This document shows, in pieces, positions 7,820 to 15,883 of a stretch of DNA of 64,000 bases (its first letter is position 1; the number at the start of each line of letters is the position of its first letter). The position numbers and the translations under genes were made by a program. The notes beneath the pieces were generated by a model that searched no databases, had not been told where the DNA came from, and saw only the letters and a program-made list of their open reading frames with translations. The DNA comes from 40CM-2-70-7 sp035631315 (GTDB lineage: Bacteria > Gemmatimonadota > Gemmatimonadetes > Gemmatimonadales > GWC2-71-9), in the NCBI GenBank assembly GCA_035631315.1, contig DASQIZ010000085.1, positions 1 to 64,000 on the forward strand, written 5' to 3'.

Positions 7820-9349
7820 ATGGTCTTCGACCCTCCTGAGCGGTTCAACATCGCCGACTATTTTCTGGGAGCGCGCCTCGCCGAGGGGAATGGGGCACGG
7901 CCGGCGCTGCTGACGGATCAGGGAACGTATACGTACGCGGAGGTCGACCGTCTGGCGAGCCGGTTCGCGCATCTCCTGCGCGAGGCTCAGGTCTCCCCCG
8001 AACAGCGGGTGATCATCGCGCTTCCGGACGGCCCGGCATTCGTGGGCGCGCTCTTCGGCATCCTCAAGATTGGCGCCGTGGTAGTGATGGTCAACCCGCA
8101 GGTGCCCATCGAGCAGATCGCATACTTCTACGATTACACCCGCGCGACCGCCGCCCTGGTGGCCGGACCGACAGCCGACGCGTTTCTCGACGGGGCCCGG
8201 GGCGCTCGCTCCCTGAAGGCGGTGCTTCGGGTGGATGGGCCGGAGGTGGCGCTGCGGCTGGACGCGCTCCCCGATGTGATCGAGCGGTACCCGACGCACC
8301 GGGACGACCCGGCCATCTGGCTCTTCTCGGGCGGGACGACGGGCCAGCCCAAGGCCGTGGTGCAGACCCATCGGTCGTACGCGAATACGACCGAGTGTTA
8401 CGCGAAGGGCGTGCTGGGGTACGGCGCGGACGATATCACGATCTCCGTGCCCAAGCTCTTTTTTGGGTACGCCATGGGCGCCAACCTGTTCTTCCCGTTT
8501 TCCGTTGGCGCCCGGGCGATCCTGTTCGAAGAACCCTCCACGCCGGAAGCCCTGTTTACCCGGATTGCGAAGCACCGTCCCACCGTCCTGATCAACGTCC
8601 CGACCATGGTGAACCGGATGGTCAGTCATCCGGAGGCCTCCACGCAGGATCTGTCGAGCTTGCGATTCGCGACATCGGCGGGAGAGGCACTTCCGGTGGA
8701 GCTCTACCATCGCTGGAAGGACACCTTCGGCGTGGAGCTTCTGGACGGACTCGGCACCGCGGAGATGTGGCACATCTTCCTCACCAATCGGATCGGAGCC
8801 GTGAAGCCGGGGACCCTGGGGCAGGTGGTGGCAGGCTTCGAAGTGAAGGCCGCTGACGACACGGGCACCGAAGTCCCCCTGGGCGAGGTCGGCCTCCTCT
8901 GGGTTCGGGGGAACTCGCAGGGGCTGGGGTACTGGCAGCTGCAGGAAAAAACGCGAGCGTCGTTTCGAGGTGACTGGGTGGTGTGCGGCGATCTCGTCTC
9001 CCGCGACGCCGACGGGTACTTCACGCATCACGGGCGGGCCGACGAGATGCTCAAGGTGTCGGGCAAGTGGCTCTCGCCACAGGAAGTCGAGAGCTGCCTG
9101 CTGCAGCATCCGGCGGTCCGAGAAGCCGCGGTCGTGGGTATCACCGGAGAAGGCGGGCTCGTGAAGCCGCACGCCTACGTCGTGACGCTCGACCGCTACG
9201 ACTCGCTTGCCGAGGAGCTGAAGGCCTTCGTGCGCGATCGGCTCGAGCCCTACAAGGCGCCGCGCGAGGTATCGTTCGTCGATGCCTTGCCGCGCACCCA
9301 TCTCGGCAAGGTCGACCGAGGCAAACTGCGCAAGGGGGCTTCACGGTGA
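7820..9349 (+). CDS. Benzoate-CoA ligase family protein (probable 2-aminobenzoate-CoA ligase)
   Basis: About 509 residues of ANL-superfamily adenylating enzyme. The N-terminus 'ERFNIADYFLGARLAEG' is typical of benzoate-CoA ligases, the P-loop-like A3 motif is 'SGGTTGQPKA', and the C-terminal lid has 'GRADEMLKVSGKW' and a Lys in 'HLGKVDRGK'. It would activate an aromatic acid to its CoA thioester with ATP. The neighbouring 2-aminobenzoyl-CoA-type monooxygenase makes anthranilate the best guess; benzoate or salicylate remain possible. I use ATG at 7820. An upstream in-frame start (7754) would run into the divergent creatininase-like gene and adds unrelated residues. Confidence 0.88.
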   Translation: MVFDPPERFNIADYFLGARLAEGNGARPALLTDQGTYTYAEVDRLASRFAHLLREAQVSPEQRVIIALPDGPAFVGALFGILKIGAVVVMVNPQVPIEQIAYFYDYTRATAALVAGPTADAFLDGARGARSLKAVLRVDGPEVALRLDALPDVIERYPTHRDDPAIWLFSGGTTGQPKAVVQTHRSYANTTECYAKGVLGYGADDITISVPKLFFGYAMGANLFFPFSVGARAILFEEPSTPEALFTRIAKHRPTVLINVPTMVNRMVSHPEASTQDLSSLRFATSAGEALPVELYHRWKDTFGVELLDGLGTAEMWHIFLTNRIGAVKPGTLGQVVAGFEVKAADDTGTEVPLGEVGLLWVRGNSQGLGYWQLQEKTRASFRGDWVVCGDLVSRDADGYFTHHGRADEMLKVSGKWLSPQEVESCLLQHPAVREAAVVGITGEGGLVKPHAYVVTLDRYDSLAEELKAFVRDRLEPYKAPREVSFVDALPRTHLGKVDRGKLRKGASR

Positions 9350-9828
9350 CGTCGCGAGAGTTCTATCTGGACCGCCGCAAGGCAGAGCATCCCGTCTTTC
9401 TCAAGGTCCTGAAGGCATTGCCTGCGGACCAGATGTCCTACAAACCGCACGAGCGGAGCTCCTCGGCTGGACAAATCGCCTGGACGCTGGCGTGGGAGCT
9501 TCGCGCGTGCCTGACCGCGGCGACGGAGGGGCGCGCCGAATGGAGCACCGAGCCCCCGCCATCCCACGCGGAGATCGTGTCCCTCTTCGACCGCCACTCG
9601 ACGGAGTTGACCCGCGCGGTCGAGACGATGACCGACACCGCTTGGGACGCGCCGGCCAAGTTCTATTACCAAGGGAAGCTCGTGAACGAGCAACCCGTCG
9701 GTCAGTTTCTGTGGATGGTCCATTTCGATGCCGTGCATCACCGCGGCCAGCTGACCGCCTACCTCCGGCCGATGGGCGGCAAGGTGCCGGCGATCTACGG
9801 TCCCTCCGCGGACGACACCGGCAGGTGA
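9346..9828 (+). CDS. DinB-like four-helix protein
   Basis: A 160-residue helical protein of the DinB/YfiT-like metalloenzyme superfamily. The C-terminal 'HFDAVHHRGQLTAYLR' is the characteristic metal-site helix. The first metal-binding His usual in this family is not evident: the expected position reads 'AGQIAWTLAWE'. Members include thiol-dependent S-transferases and maleylpyruvate isomerase, and many have no known role. The GTG start overlaps the ligase stop (GTGA), and its own stop overlaps the next start in the same way, so it is translationally coupled to both neighbours. Confidence 0.8.
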   Translation: MTSREFYLDRRKAEHPVFLKVLKALPADQMSYKPHERSSSAGQIAWTLAWELRACLTAATEGRAEWSTEPPPSHAEIVSLFDRHSTELTRAVETMTDTAWDAPAKFYYQGKLVNEQPVGQFLWMVHFDAVHHRGQLTAYLRPMGGKVPAIYGPSADDTGR

Positions 9829-10766
9829 GCGGCGTTCCGGTCCTGATTGCCGCCGAGCTCAAAGAATTACTCGATCCCTCCCGGCTCGACGGACTCGACG
9901 TCACCTGGATCCGTTCGGATGAGCCGACACCCGCGGGAGAGTTCGTCGCGGCGGTACCGCTTCTCTCCCGCTGGATGGGCGGCACCGAGTTCAAGCGGCT
10001 CCCCAAGCTGCGCATCGTCGCCAACTGCGCGGTCGGTTACAACAACGTGGACCTGGTCGCCGCCGAGATGCGCCGGGTGGTGGTCACCAATACGCCCGAT
10101 GTTCTCACGGCCGCGACCGCCGATCTCACCTGGGCCCTCATTCTTGCCTGTGCACGGCGGCTTCAGGCGGGCGCGGACCTCGTGAAATCGGGGACGTGGA
10201 CCGGGTGGCATCCTCAGCTCCTCCTCGGTCTCGAGCTCGAGGGCGCCACGCTCGGCATCGTCGGAGCCGGGCGGATCGGGCAGGCGGTGGGGAAGCGGGC
10301 GCTGGGGTTCGGGATGCGGATCACGTACGCCTCCCGGACGCCGAAGCCGGAGTTCGAACAGGCGACGGGCGCGAGCCGGCTCGAGTTGCGGCCGCTTCTT
10401 CGGGAGAGCGACGTGGTGACTCTGCACGTGCCGAAGACGCCCGAGACGCAGGGGATGATCAACCCCGACACCCTGGCCTTGATGAAGCCGGGGGCGATCC
10501 TGATCAACACGTCCCGCGGCGACCTGGTCCGCGAGGAAGCACTGGCCGCAGCGCTGGAGGAGGGGCGGCTGGGCGGCGCCGGGCTCGACGTTTTCACGGA
10601 GGAGCCCGAGATCCATCCCCGCCTCCGGACCGCTCCCCGGACGGTGCTCCTCCCGCACATCGGGTCGGCGACGCTCCCAACCCGGCGGCACATGGCGGAG
10701 ACGGCGGTCGCCAACGTGCAGGCCGTGCTCTCGGGAGGGCCGCCGTTGACCCCCGTGGTGCCCTAA
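9825..10766 (+). CDS. D-isomer-specific 2-hydroxyacid dehydrogenase (glyoxylate/hydroxypyruvate reductase-like)
   Basis: A 313-residue NAD(P)-dependent dehydrogenase. The Rossmann motif is 'LGIVGAGRIGQAVGKRA', the Arg region 'INTSRGDLV', the Glu region 'GAGLDVFTEEPE', and the catalytic His 'LLPHIGSAT'. These fit the glyoxylate/glycerate dehydrogenase branch, which interconverts glyoxylate and glycolate or hydroxypyruvate and glycerate. The exact substrate is open. The GTG start at 9825 overlaps the DinB-like stop. It sits between the aromatic-acid genes and the pyr genes and could belong to either transcript. Confidence 0.9.
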   Translation: MSGVPVLIAAELKELLDPSRLDGLDVTWIRSDEPTPAGEFVAAVPLLSRWMGGTEFKRLPKLRIVANCAVGYNNVDLVAAEMRRVVVTNTPDVLTAATADLTWALILACARRLQAGADLVKSGTWTGWHPQLLLGLELEGATLGIVGAGRIGQAVGKRALGFGMRITYASRTPKPEFEQATGASRLELRPLLRESDVVTLHVPKTPETQGMINPDTLALMKPGAILINTSRGDLVREEALAAALEEGRLGGAGLDVFTEEPEIHPRLRTAPRTVLLPHIGSATLPTRRHMAETAVANVQAVLSGGPPLTPVVP

Positions 10767-10784
10767 TTACCTTTCAAGCTCGGA

Positions 10785-11339
10785 ATGACCCCCCACAACG
10801 AACGCAGCATTCTCCTCGACGCCCGTGCCTTTGCGCGGGCGCTTCAGCGTATGGCGGTCGAAGTCCTGGAGCTGGCACCCGCCGCCGACGAGCTGGTCCT
10901 CATCGGCATTCAGCGCCGGGGCGTCGAGCTGGCCGAGCGTCTCGCGCGGATGATCGAAAAGGACGAACGAGTCACCATTCCGCGGGGCGCGCTCGATATC
11001 ACGCTGTACCGTGATGATCTCGAAACGGTCGGCCCCAAGCCCGTCATCGGCGAAACCCGCATTCCCGGTGACCTCTCGGACCGGCACGTGGTGATCGTGG
11101 ACGACGTCCTCTACACGGGCCGCACGGTCCGCGCCGCGCTCGACGAGCTGGCCGACTTCGGCAGGCCGCGCCGGATCTCCCTCTGTGTGCTGGTCGACCG
11201 GGGCGGGCGGGAGCTGCCGATTGCCGCCGATGTGGTGGGGAAGAGCGTGAAGACAGGTCCCAAAGACCGCGTGGATGTCTCGGTTCAGGAGCTCGACGGC
11301 AAGGACGAGGCGAGCGTGGTGCGGGGGACGGGATTGTGA
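10785..11339 (+). CDS. pyrR: Bifunctional pyr operon regulator / uracil phosphoribosyltransferase PyrR
   Basis: A 184-residue PRTase-fold protein with the PRPP loop 'VVIVDDVLYTGRTVRAAL' and N-terminal 'ELVLIGIQRRGVELAERL'. PyrR proteins bind pyr mRNA to promote attenuation when UMP is high and can also make UMP from uracil and PRPP. It heads pyrR-pyrB-pyrC. Only 18 bases separate it from the preceding gene, so there is no room for the usual PyrR-binding attenuator directly upstream. A TTGACC at 10746-10751, inside the previous gene, might be a -35 box, but no convincing -10 follows. Confidence 0.93.
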   Translation: MTPHNERSILLDARAFARALQRMAVEVLELAPAADELVLIGIQRRGVELAERLARMIEKDERVTIPRGALDITLYRDDLETVGPKPVIGETRIPGDLSDRHVVIVDDVLYTGRTVRAALDELADFGRPRRISLCVLVDRGGRELPIAADVVGKSVKTGPKDRVDVSVQELDGKDEASVVRGTGL

Positions 11340-12298
11340 TGACGCTGGGGAAGGACATCGTCGGCCTCGAGCACCTCTCGCCCGAGCAGATCCGGCTGAT
11401 TCTCGATACCGCGGAGCCGTTCAAGGAAGTCTCGGAGCGGCCGATCAAGAAGGTGCCGGCCCTCCGCGGGAAGACCATCGTCAATCTCTTCTTCGAAGCC
11501 TCGACGCGCACGCGCATCTCGTTCGAATTTGCCGAGAAGCGGCTCTCCGCCGACACCGTAAATGTGGCCGCCTCCGGGTCGTCGGTCTCGAAGGGCGAAA
11601 CGCTCGTCGACACCGCGCGGAATCTCGAGGCCATGCGCATCGACATGGTGGTGATTCGCCACGGGTCGTCCGGTGCCGCGCAGTTCCTGGGGTCCCGCAT
11701 CCGCTCGAACGTCATCAACGCGGGAGACGGCAAGCACGAGCACCCGACGCAGGGGTTGCTCGACCTGCTCACGATCCGCGATCGCCACGGACGCGTCGAG
11801 GGCCTGAAGGTCTGCCTGGTCGGCGACATCCTGCACAGCCGCGTCGCGCGGTCCAACCTCTGGGGCCTGACGAAGCTCGGCGCCGAGGTCGGCGTCTGTG
11901 GCCCCCGTACGCTCATGCCGCGCGGCATCGAGGAGCTCGGCGTGCAGGTGTTCGACCGGATCGAAGCCGCGATCGAGTGGGCCGACGTGCTGAACATCCT
12001 CCGCCTCCAGCTCGAACGGATGGAGAAGGGATTCATTCCGTCGCTCCGCGAGTACTACCGCGTCTTCGGCGTGACGGAAGAGCGGCTCGCGCAGGCGAAG
12101 CGCGACATCACGATCATGCATCCCGGGCCGATGAATCGCGGCGTGGAGATCGACAGCCGCGTCGCCGACGGCCCGCACAGCGTGATCCTCGACCAGGTGA
12201 CGAACGGCGTGGCGATTCGCATGGCGGTCCTCTATCTCCTCGCGGGCGGCAAGCCCGAGCTCGCCGATGCGGCGAAGCGTTCCGGAGGCGCGGAATGA
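11339..12298 (+). CDS. pyrB: Aspartate carbamoyltransferase catalytic subunit
   Basis: About 319 residues. It catalyses the first committed step of pyrimidine synthesis, joining carbamoyl phosphate and aspartate. The carbamoyl phosphate site is 'STRTRISFE', and 'HPTQGLLDLLTIRD' and 'IMHPGPMNRGVEID' are the expected aspartate-domain motifs. Length is normal for the catalytic chain; no regulatory pyrI is present. I chose ATG at 11339, which overlaps the pyrR stop (TGATG); a GTG at 11336 directly precedes it. Confidence 0.95.
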   Translation: MTLGKDIVGLEHLSPEQIRLILDTAEPFKEVSERPIKKVPALRGKTIVNLFFEASTRTRISFEFAEKRLSADTVNVAASGSSVSKGETLVDTARNLEAMRIDMVVIRHGSSGAAQFLGSRIRSNVINAGDGKHEHPTQGLLDLLTIRDRHGRVEGLKVCLVGDILHSRVARSNLWGLTKLGAEVGVCGPRTLMPRGIEELGVQVFDRIEAAIEWADVLNILRLQLERMEKGFIPSLREYYRVFGVTEERLAQAKRDITIMHPGPMNRGVEIDSRVADGPHSVILDQVTNGVAIRMAVLYLLAGGKPELADAAKRSGGAE

Positions 12299-13581
12299 AC
12301 CGGCCGCTTCTTCTGAAGGGCGGGCGCGTCATCGATCCGAGCCGGGATGTCGATCAGGTCGCCGACGTGCTGGTGCAGGACGGCAAGGTCGCCGGGATCG
12401 GGCAGGAGCTCGGCGCGCCGGAGGGCGCGGTGTCACGCGACGTGAAGGGCTTGATCGTCGCTCCGGGACTGGTGGACATCCATGTCCACTTCCGTGAACC
12501 GGGCAACGAAGACGAAGAGACGGTCGCCACGGGCGCGCGCGCGGCGGTGACCGGCGGCTACACTGCGGTGTGTGCCATGCCGAACACCGATCCGGTCACC
12601 GACAATCAGGCGGCGGTGGGATTCATCGTCCGCCAGTCTGTGCGGGCGGGGCTCGCCCGGGTCTATCCGATCGGTGCCGTGTCCGTCGGGCAGAAGGGCG
12701 AGAAGCTCGCCGAGTTCGGTGAGATGGTGGGAGCCGGCGCGGTCGCGGTGTCCGACGACGGCAAGCCGGTCGCGTCGGGGCACCTGATGCGCACCGCGCT
12801 CGAGTACGCGCGGACCTTCGAGATCCCCGTCGCCGATCACTGCGAGGAGCCCACCCTCTTCGCCGGTGGTGTCATGCACGAAGGGCTCGTCTCCTCCCGC
12901 CTCGGCCTCAAGGGCATTCCCGCAGCCGCTGAAGAGATCATGGTCGCACGCGACCTGCTGCTCGCGGAGCTGACAGGCGGGCACGTGCACCTGTGCCACA
13001 TGTCGACGCGCGGATCGGTCGAGCTGATTCGTCGCGCCAAGGAACGGCGGGTGCGGGTCACGGCGGAAGTGACTCCCCATCATCTCACGCTCACCGACCA
13101 TGCGTGCGAAGGGTACGACACACACGCCAAGATGAACCCGCCCCTCCGGGAAGCCGCCGACGTCGCCGCGCTCCGGCAGGGACTGGTGGACGGCGTGATC
13201 GATTGCATCGCGACCGATCACGCGCCCCACGCCTACGACGAAAAGGATGCCGCGTTCGACGACGCGCCTTTCGGGATCATCGGGCTCGAAACAGCGTTCG
13301 GGGTGGCCTACACGGAGCTGGTGGAGGGCGGGGTCCTGACCCTGCCCGAGCTGATCAACCGGATGAGCACGGCCCCCGCCCGGGCCTTCCACCTTCCCGG
13401 TGGGGGCTTGAGGATCGGTGCCGTGGCCGACATCTGCGTGCTGGATGTGACCAAGCCCTGGACCGTCGACACGGCCCAATTCCACTCGAAGAGCCGCAAT
13501 TCCCCCTTCGGGGGCCGCCGGGTGACCGGCGGAGTCCGGATGACCCTGGTGGCGGGTCGTATCGTGCACGATACGCCCTAG
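12295..13581 (+). CDS. pyrC: Dihydroorotase
   Basis: A 428-residue amidohydrolase that cyclises carbamoyl aspartate to dihydroorotate. Zinc ligands are visible in 'DIHVHFREPG', 'VADHCEEP', 'HLCHMSTRGS' and 'CIATDHAPHA'. The 'HFREPG' form and the length fit the type I (Bacillus-like) dihydroorotases. The ATG overlaps the pyrB stop (ATGA). The 3' end holds an 18-bp perfect palindrome (13558-13575) just before the stop codon, listed separately. Confidence 0.95.
   Translation: MNRPLLLKGGRVIDPSRDVDQVADVLVQDGKVAGIGQELGAPEGAVSRDVKGLIVAPGLVDIHVHFREPGNEDEETVATGARAAVTGGYTAVCAMPNTDPVTDNQAAVGFIVRQSVRAGLARVYPIGAVSVGQKGEKLAEFGEMVGAGAVAVSDDGKPVASGHLMRTALEYARTFEIPVADHCEEPTLFAGGVMHEGLVSSRLGLKGIPAAAEEIMVARDLLLAELTGGHVHLCHMSTRGSVELIRRAKERRVRVTAEVTPHHLTLTDHACEGYDTHAKMNPPLREAADVAALRQGLVDGVIDCIATDHAPHAYDEKDAAFDDAPFGIIGLETAFGVAYTELVEGGVLTLPELINRMSTAPARAFHLPGGGLRIGAVADICVLDVTKPWTVDTAQFHSKSRNSPFGGRRVTGGVRMTLVAGRIVHDTP
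13558..13575. repeat. Perfect 18-bp palindrome at the end of pyrC
   Basis: CGTATCGTG followed directly by CACGATACG, extended after one mismatch by two more G-C pairs (13555-13556 with 13577-13578). It lies in the last codons of pyrC and is followed by TAGATTTGT. It could act as a weak terminator of the pyr transcript or as a protein-binding site, or be chance. Confidence 0.5.
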
Positions 13582-13631
13582 ATTTGTATGTTGTGGTTTG
13601 ACCGGTCATTACACGCAGTTGGAGCGCCCTG

Positions 13632-14528
13632 ATGGCTAAGACGCCTTCCAAAGGCACCGTCGCGATCCAGCGCCTGCTGGACGAACGGAAGCAACTGGAG
13701 TCTTGGATTGCCCGCATCGATGCGGCGGCGGATGCTACGCCCGCCGCCGTGCGGGGGCGCGTACGCTCCGACTACGAGACCCGCCTGATCACGGTCATCA
13801 AAGAGCTCAAGAACCACGTCGAGGCCGCGCGGGAAGTCATCGCGCAGCGGCGTACGGTGCTCACCGACCTTCAGGAAAAAGAAGCAGCGGCGGCCGAGGC
13901 GCTCTCGGAGGCCGAGCTGCGCCACGCGGTGGGCGAATACGACGAGAGCCAGTGGACGCAGGTACATAAGGAGGCCCTGGCGGAGCTGGTGTCGATCCGC
14001 GAAGAGCTTCAGGTGGTGCAGGCGGAGGTCGAGAAGCTTCAGGAGATCGACGCGCTCGCCACCGAGGCCGCGCCTCCCAAGCCCACCCCCAAGCCGGCGC
14101 CGCCGCCACCCCCTCCTCCAATGGTAGAGGCATCGCTGACGGTGGTGTCGGACCGGGGGAAGACGACCATTCCGCCGCCCTCGAGGCCCCAGCCCAAGAT
14201 CGAGGAGAAGAAGCACGAGCCGGTGGACGAGCTGGCGTTCCTCAAGTCCGTGACTGAGGATGCCCGTGGGGGCGGGGTCTCGCCCCGGCGGGCGAGCGGC
14301 GCGCAGTATCAGCCCGTGGAGCCCGGCGAGCCTCCGGCCCCTCCTGCGCCTCCGTCGCCGCCTCCCATGGCCACTCGGGCGCCCCGGATCACGCAGGAAT
14401 CGGATCCCGTGATCGCCGAGTCGGGGGAGGAGCCGGTGAAGACTCTCAAATGCAAGGACTGCGGGACGATGAATCTGCCGACGGAGTGGTATTGCGAGAA
14501 TTGCGGGGCGGAGCTGGCAGCGCTCTAA
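13632..14528 (+). CDS. Coiled-coil, proline-rich, zinc-ribbon protein of unknown function
   Basis: A 298-residue protein in three parts. Residues 1-140 are charged and helical, likely coiled coil ('LLDERKQLESWIARI', 'KELKNHVEAAREVI'). Residues 145-260 are proline-rich and probably disordered, with runs such as PPPPPPP. Residues 271-294 are a C-terminal zinc ribbon with 'CKDCGTMN' and 'CENCGAEL' Cys pairs. There is no signal peptide or membrane segment. I do not recognise the family; the ribbon could bind zinc and mediate protein or nucleic acid contacts. The ATG has a TTGGAG ribosome-binding site about 10 bases upstream. Confidence 0.85.
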   Translation: MAKTPSKGTVAIQRLLDERKQLESWIARIDAAADATPAAVRGRVRSDYETRLITVIKELKNHVEAAREVIAQRRTVLTDLQEKEAAAAEALSEAELRHAVGEYDESQWTQVHKEALAELVSIREELQVVQAEVEKLQEIDALATEAAPPKPTPKPAPPPPPPPMVEASLTVVSDRGKTTIPPPSRPQPKIEEKKHEPVDELAFLKSVTEDARGGGVSPRRASGAQYQPVEPGEPPAPPAPPSPPPMATRAPRITQESDPVIAESGEEPVKTLKCKDCGTMNLPTEWYCENCGAELAAL

Positions 14529-14530
14529 GG

Positions 14531-14632
14531 CGTCGAGAGGCAAGTCGTCAAGAAGCAAAACGTCGAGAAGCAAAGCGTATGTTCACGCCTTGTTTCTCGA
14601 CGATTTATTTCTCGACGCCTTGTTTCTTGAAG
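14531..14632. repeat. Inverted array of 15-bp units between two convergent genes
   Basis: Three direct 15-bp units (14531-14545, 14546-14560, 14561-14575; type CGTCGAGAAGCAAAG) plus CGT are followed by a 6-base loop (14579-14584). The reverse-complement arm has three 15-bp units (14588-14602, 14603-14617, 14618-14632). The arms can fold into a long imperfect hairpin. It lies between the zinc-ribbon gene and rpsT, which converge on it, so it may end transcription from both sides. Its composition is much more AT-rich than its neighbours. Confidence 0.88.
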
Positions 14633-14634
14633 TC

Positions 14635-14889
14635 TTATTTCTTGGTACGAACTAGCGCTGCCAATCGCGATTTGTGCCTCGCCGCATTGTTCTTGTGGAT
14701 CAACCCTTTCCGGGCTGCCCGGTCGAGCAGCTGAACGGCACGGCCATACGCGGTGGTCGCGGCGGCTTTATCGGCAGCGGTACGGACGCGCTTCAGCGCG
14801 GTCCGGAGCTCGGAGGTCTGAGCACGGTTGACGAGGGTGCGGGCGCGGGCCTGGCGCAACGCCTTCTTTGCGGACTTGATTTTCGGCAC
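14635..14889 (-). CDS. rpsT: 30S ribosomal protein S20
   Basis: An 84-residue, Lys/Arg-rich helical protein with the typical S20 start 'MPKIKSAKKALRQA' and 'HKNNAARHKSRLA' near the C-terminus. S20 binds 16S rRNA early in small-subunit assembly. It is a lone leftward gene with an AGGAGAC ribosome-binding site upstream. Its last codons (Thr-Lys-Lys-stop) read ACCAAGAAATAA and resemble the adjacent 15-bp array unit, as if the array had grown from the gene's 3' end. Confidence 0.97.
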   Translation of the reverse strand: MPKIKSAKKALRQARARTLVNRAQTSELRTALKRVRTAADKAAATTAYGRAVQLLDRAARKGLIHKNNAARHKSRLAALVRTKK

Positions 14890-14953
14890 GAGGTCTCCTG
14901 TTCGAGGCGCGGAAAATAGACGGTAAGTTGTGGGGGATCAAGGCCCTACGACG

Positions 14954-14983
14954 TTGACCGGGAGGGGGGCACTTTCCTATCTT
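14954..14983 (+). promoter_or_regulatory. Predicted promoter of the scpA operon
   Basis: TTGACC (14954-14959) and TATCTT (14978-14983) separated by 18 bases, resembling a housekeeping sigma promoter. A transcript would carry a leader of about 150 bases before scpA. The leader holds a 7-bp hairpin (15055-15061 with 15069-15075, CCGCCTC/GAGGCGG) and no obvious open reading frame. Otherwise I see nothing in 14890-15142 except the upstream region of rpsT. Confidence 0.55.
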
Positions 14984-15142
14984 ACAAGGTCGCAAACGAC
15001 TTGGGGCCTGCCATCTCGCTCGCCATCCTGCGTTGGGCCGTCACGATGATGATACCGCCTCGCTCCCTGAGGCGGCTGATGTTGGACCCCCTGAAGTACA
15101 TCGCCCGTTGATGACCGTGCTCTTGCCGACAGGGAACCCCGC

Positions 15143-15883
15143 ATGAGCGCACCGACTAACCCAGTGATGACCGGACAACCGGGCTTCGTCATCGAGCTGG
15201 AGCAGTTTTCCGGCCCGCTGGACCTGCTGCTCCATCTGATCCGGGAAGACGAAGTCGACATCACCGATCTGCCCATCTCGAAGATCGCGGACCAGTTCCT
15301 CTCCGTGATCAACGAGCTGGGACTGAATCAGGCGGCGGACTACCTCGAAATGGCCGCCCGACTCCTCCGCATCAAAGCCCAGATGCTCCTGCCGCGCCGC
15401 CTCGGCGACGACGAGTGGGAGGACCCGCGCTCCGAGCTGGTGCGGCGTCTGCTCGAATACCAGCAGATCCGGGAGCTGGTCGACCGGCTCCAGCGTGCCG
15501 CCGCGGCCCGCGCCGAGCAGTATGGCCGTGGATATGAGGCACCGGCACCGGACGCGCCGCCGGCGCCCCTCGAGATCGAGCTGAACGACCTCCTGGCGGC
15601 GGCGGAGCGGGTGATCTCGCTCATTCCGGAGCCGATGCTTCACCGCGTGGTGCCGCGTCCGCTCGACGTCGAAGGCGCCACCCGCAAGATCCACGCGCTG
15701 CTCGAGTCCCGCGAAGAGTTCGGCTGGCTCGACATCGTAGGCGAGGCGCCGACCATCGTCGATGTGCTGTCCGCCTTCATCGCGCTCCTGGAGCTGGCCA
15801 AGCGGCAATCCGTCAGGCTCGAGCAGCCTTCACCTTTCGCCCCCCTGGTGATCCGGCGTGAGTCCCCTCGCGAAGCTGCTTGA
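15143..15883 (+). CDS. scpA: Segregation and condensation protein A
   Basis: A 246-residue kleisin. The N-terminal 'FSGPLDLLLHLIREDEVDI' and 'ADYLEMAARLLRIKAQMLL' are diagnostic of ScpA, and the C-terminal winged-helix region follows. ScpA bridges SMC heads and, with ScpB, forms the condensin that organises and segregates the chromosome. The ATG at 15143 was chosen because the conserved start lies close behind it. The gene overlaps scpB by 26 nt. Confidence 0.95.
   Translation: MSAPTNPVMTGQPGFVIELEQFSGPLDLLLHLIREDEVDITDLPISKIADQFLSVINELGLNQAADYLEMAARLLRIKAQMLLPRRLGDDEWEDPRSELVRRLLEYQQIRELVDRLQRAAAARAEQYGRGYEAPAPDAPPAPLEIELNDLLAAAERVISLIPEPMLHRVVPRPLDVEGATRKIHALLESREEFGWLDIVGEAPTIVDVLSAFIALLELAKRQSVRLEQPSPFAPLVIRRESPREAA

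Noticed and set aside
7784..9301. Long open frame (about 505 codons) antisense to the CoA ligase
   Set aside because: The sense strand encodes a clear ligase with motifs along its whole length. High GC keeps the opposite frame open, and its translation shows no domain.
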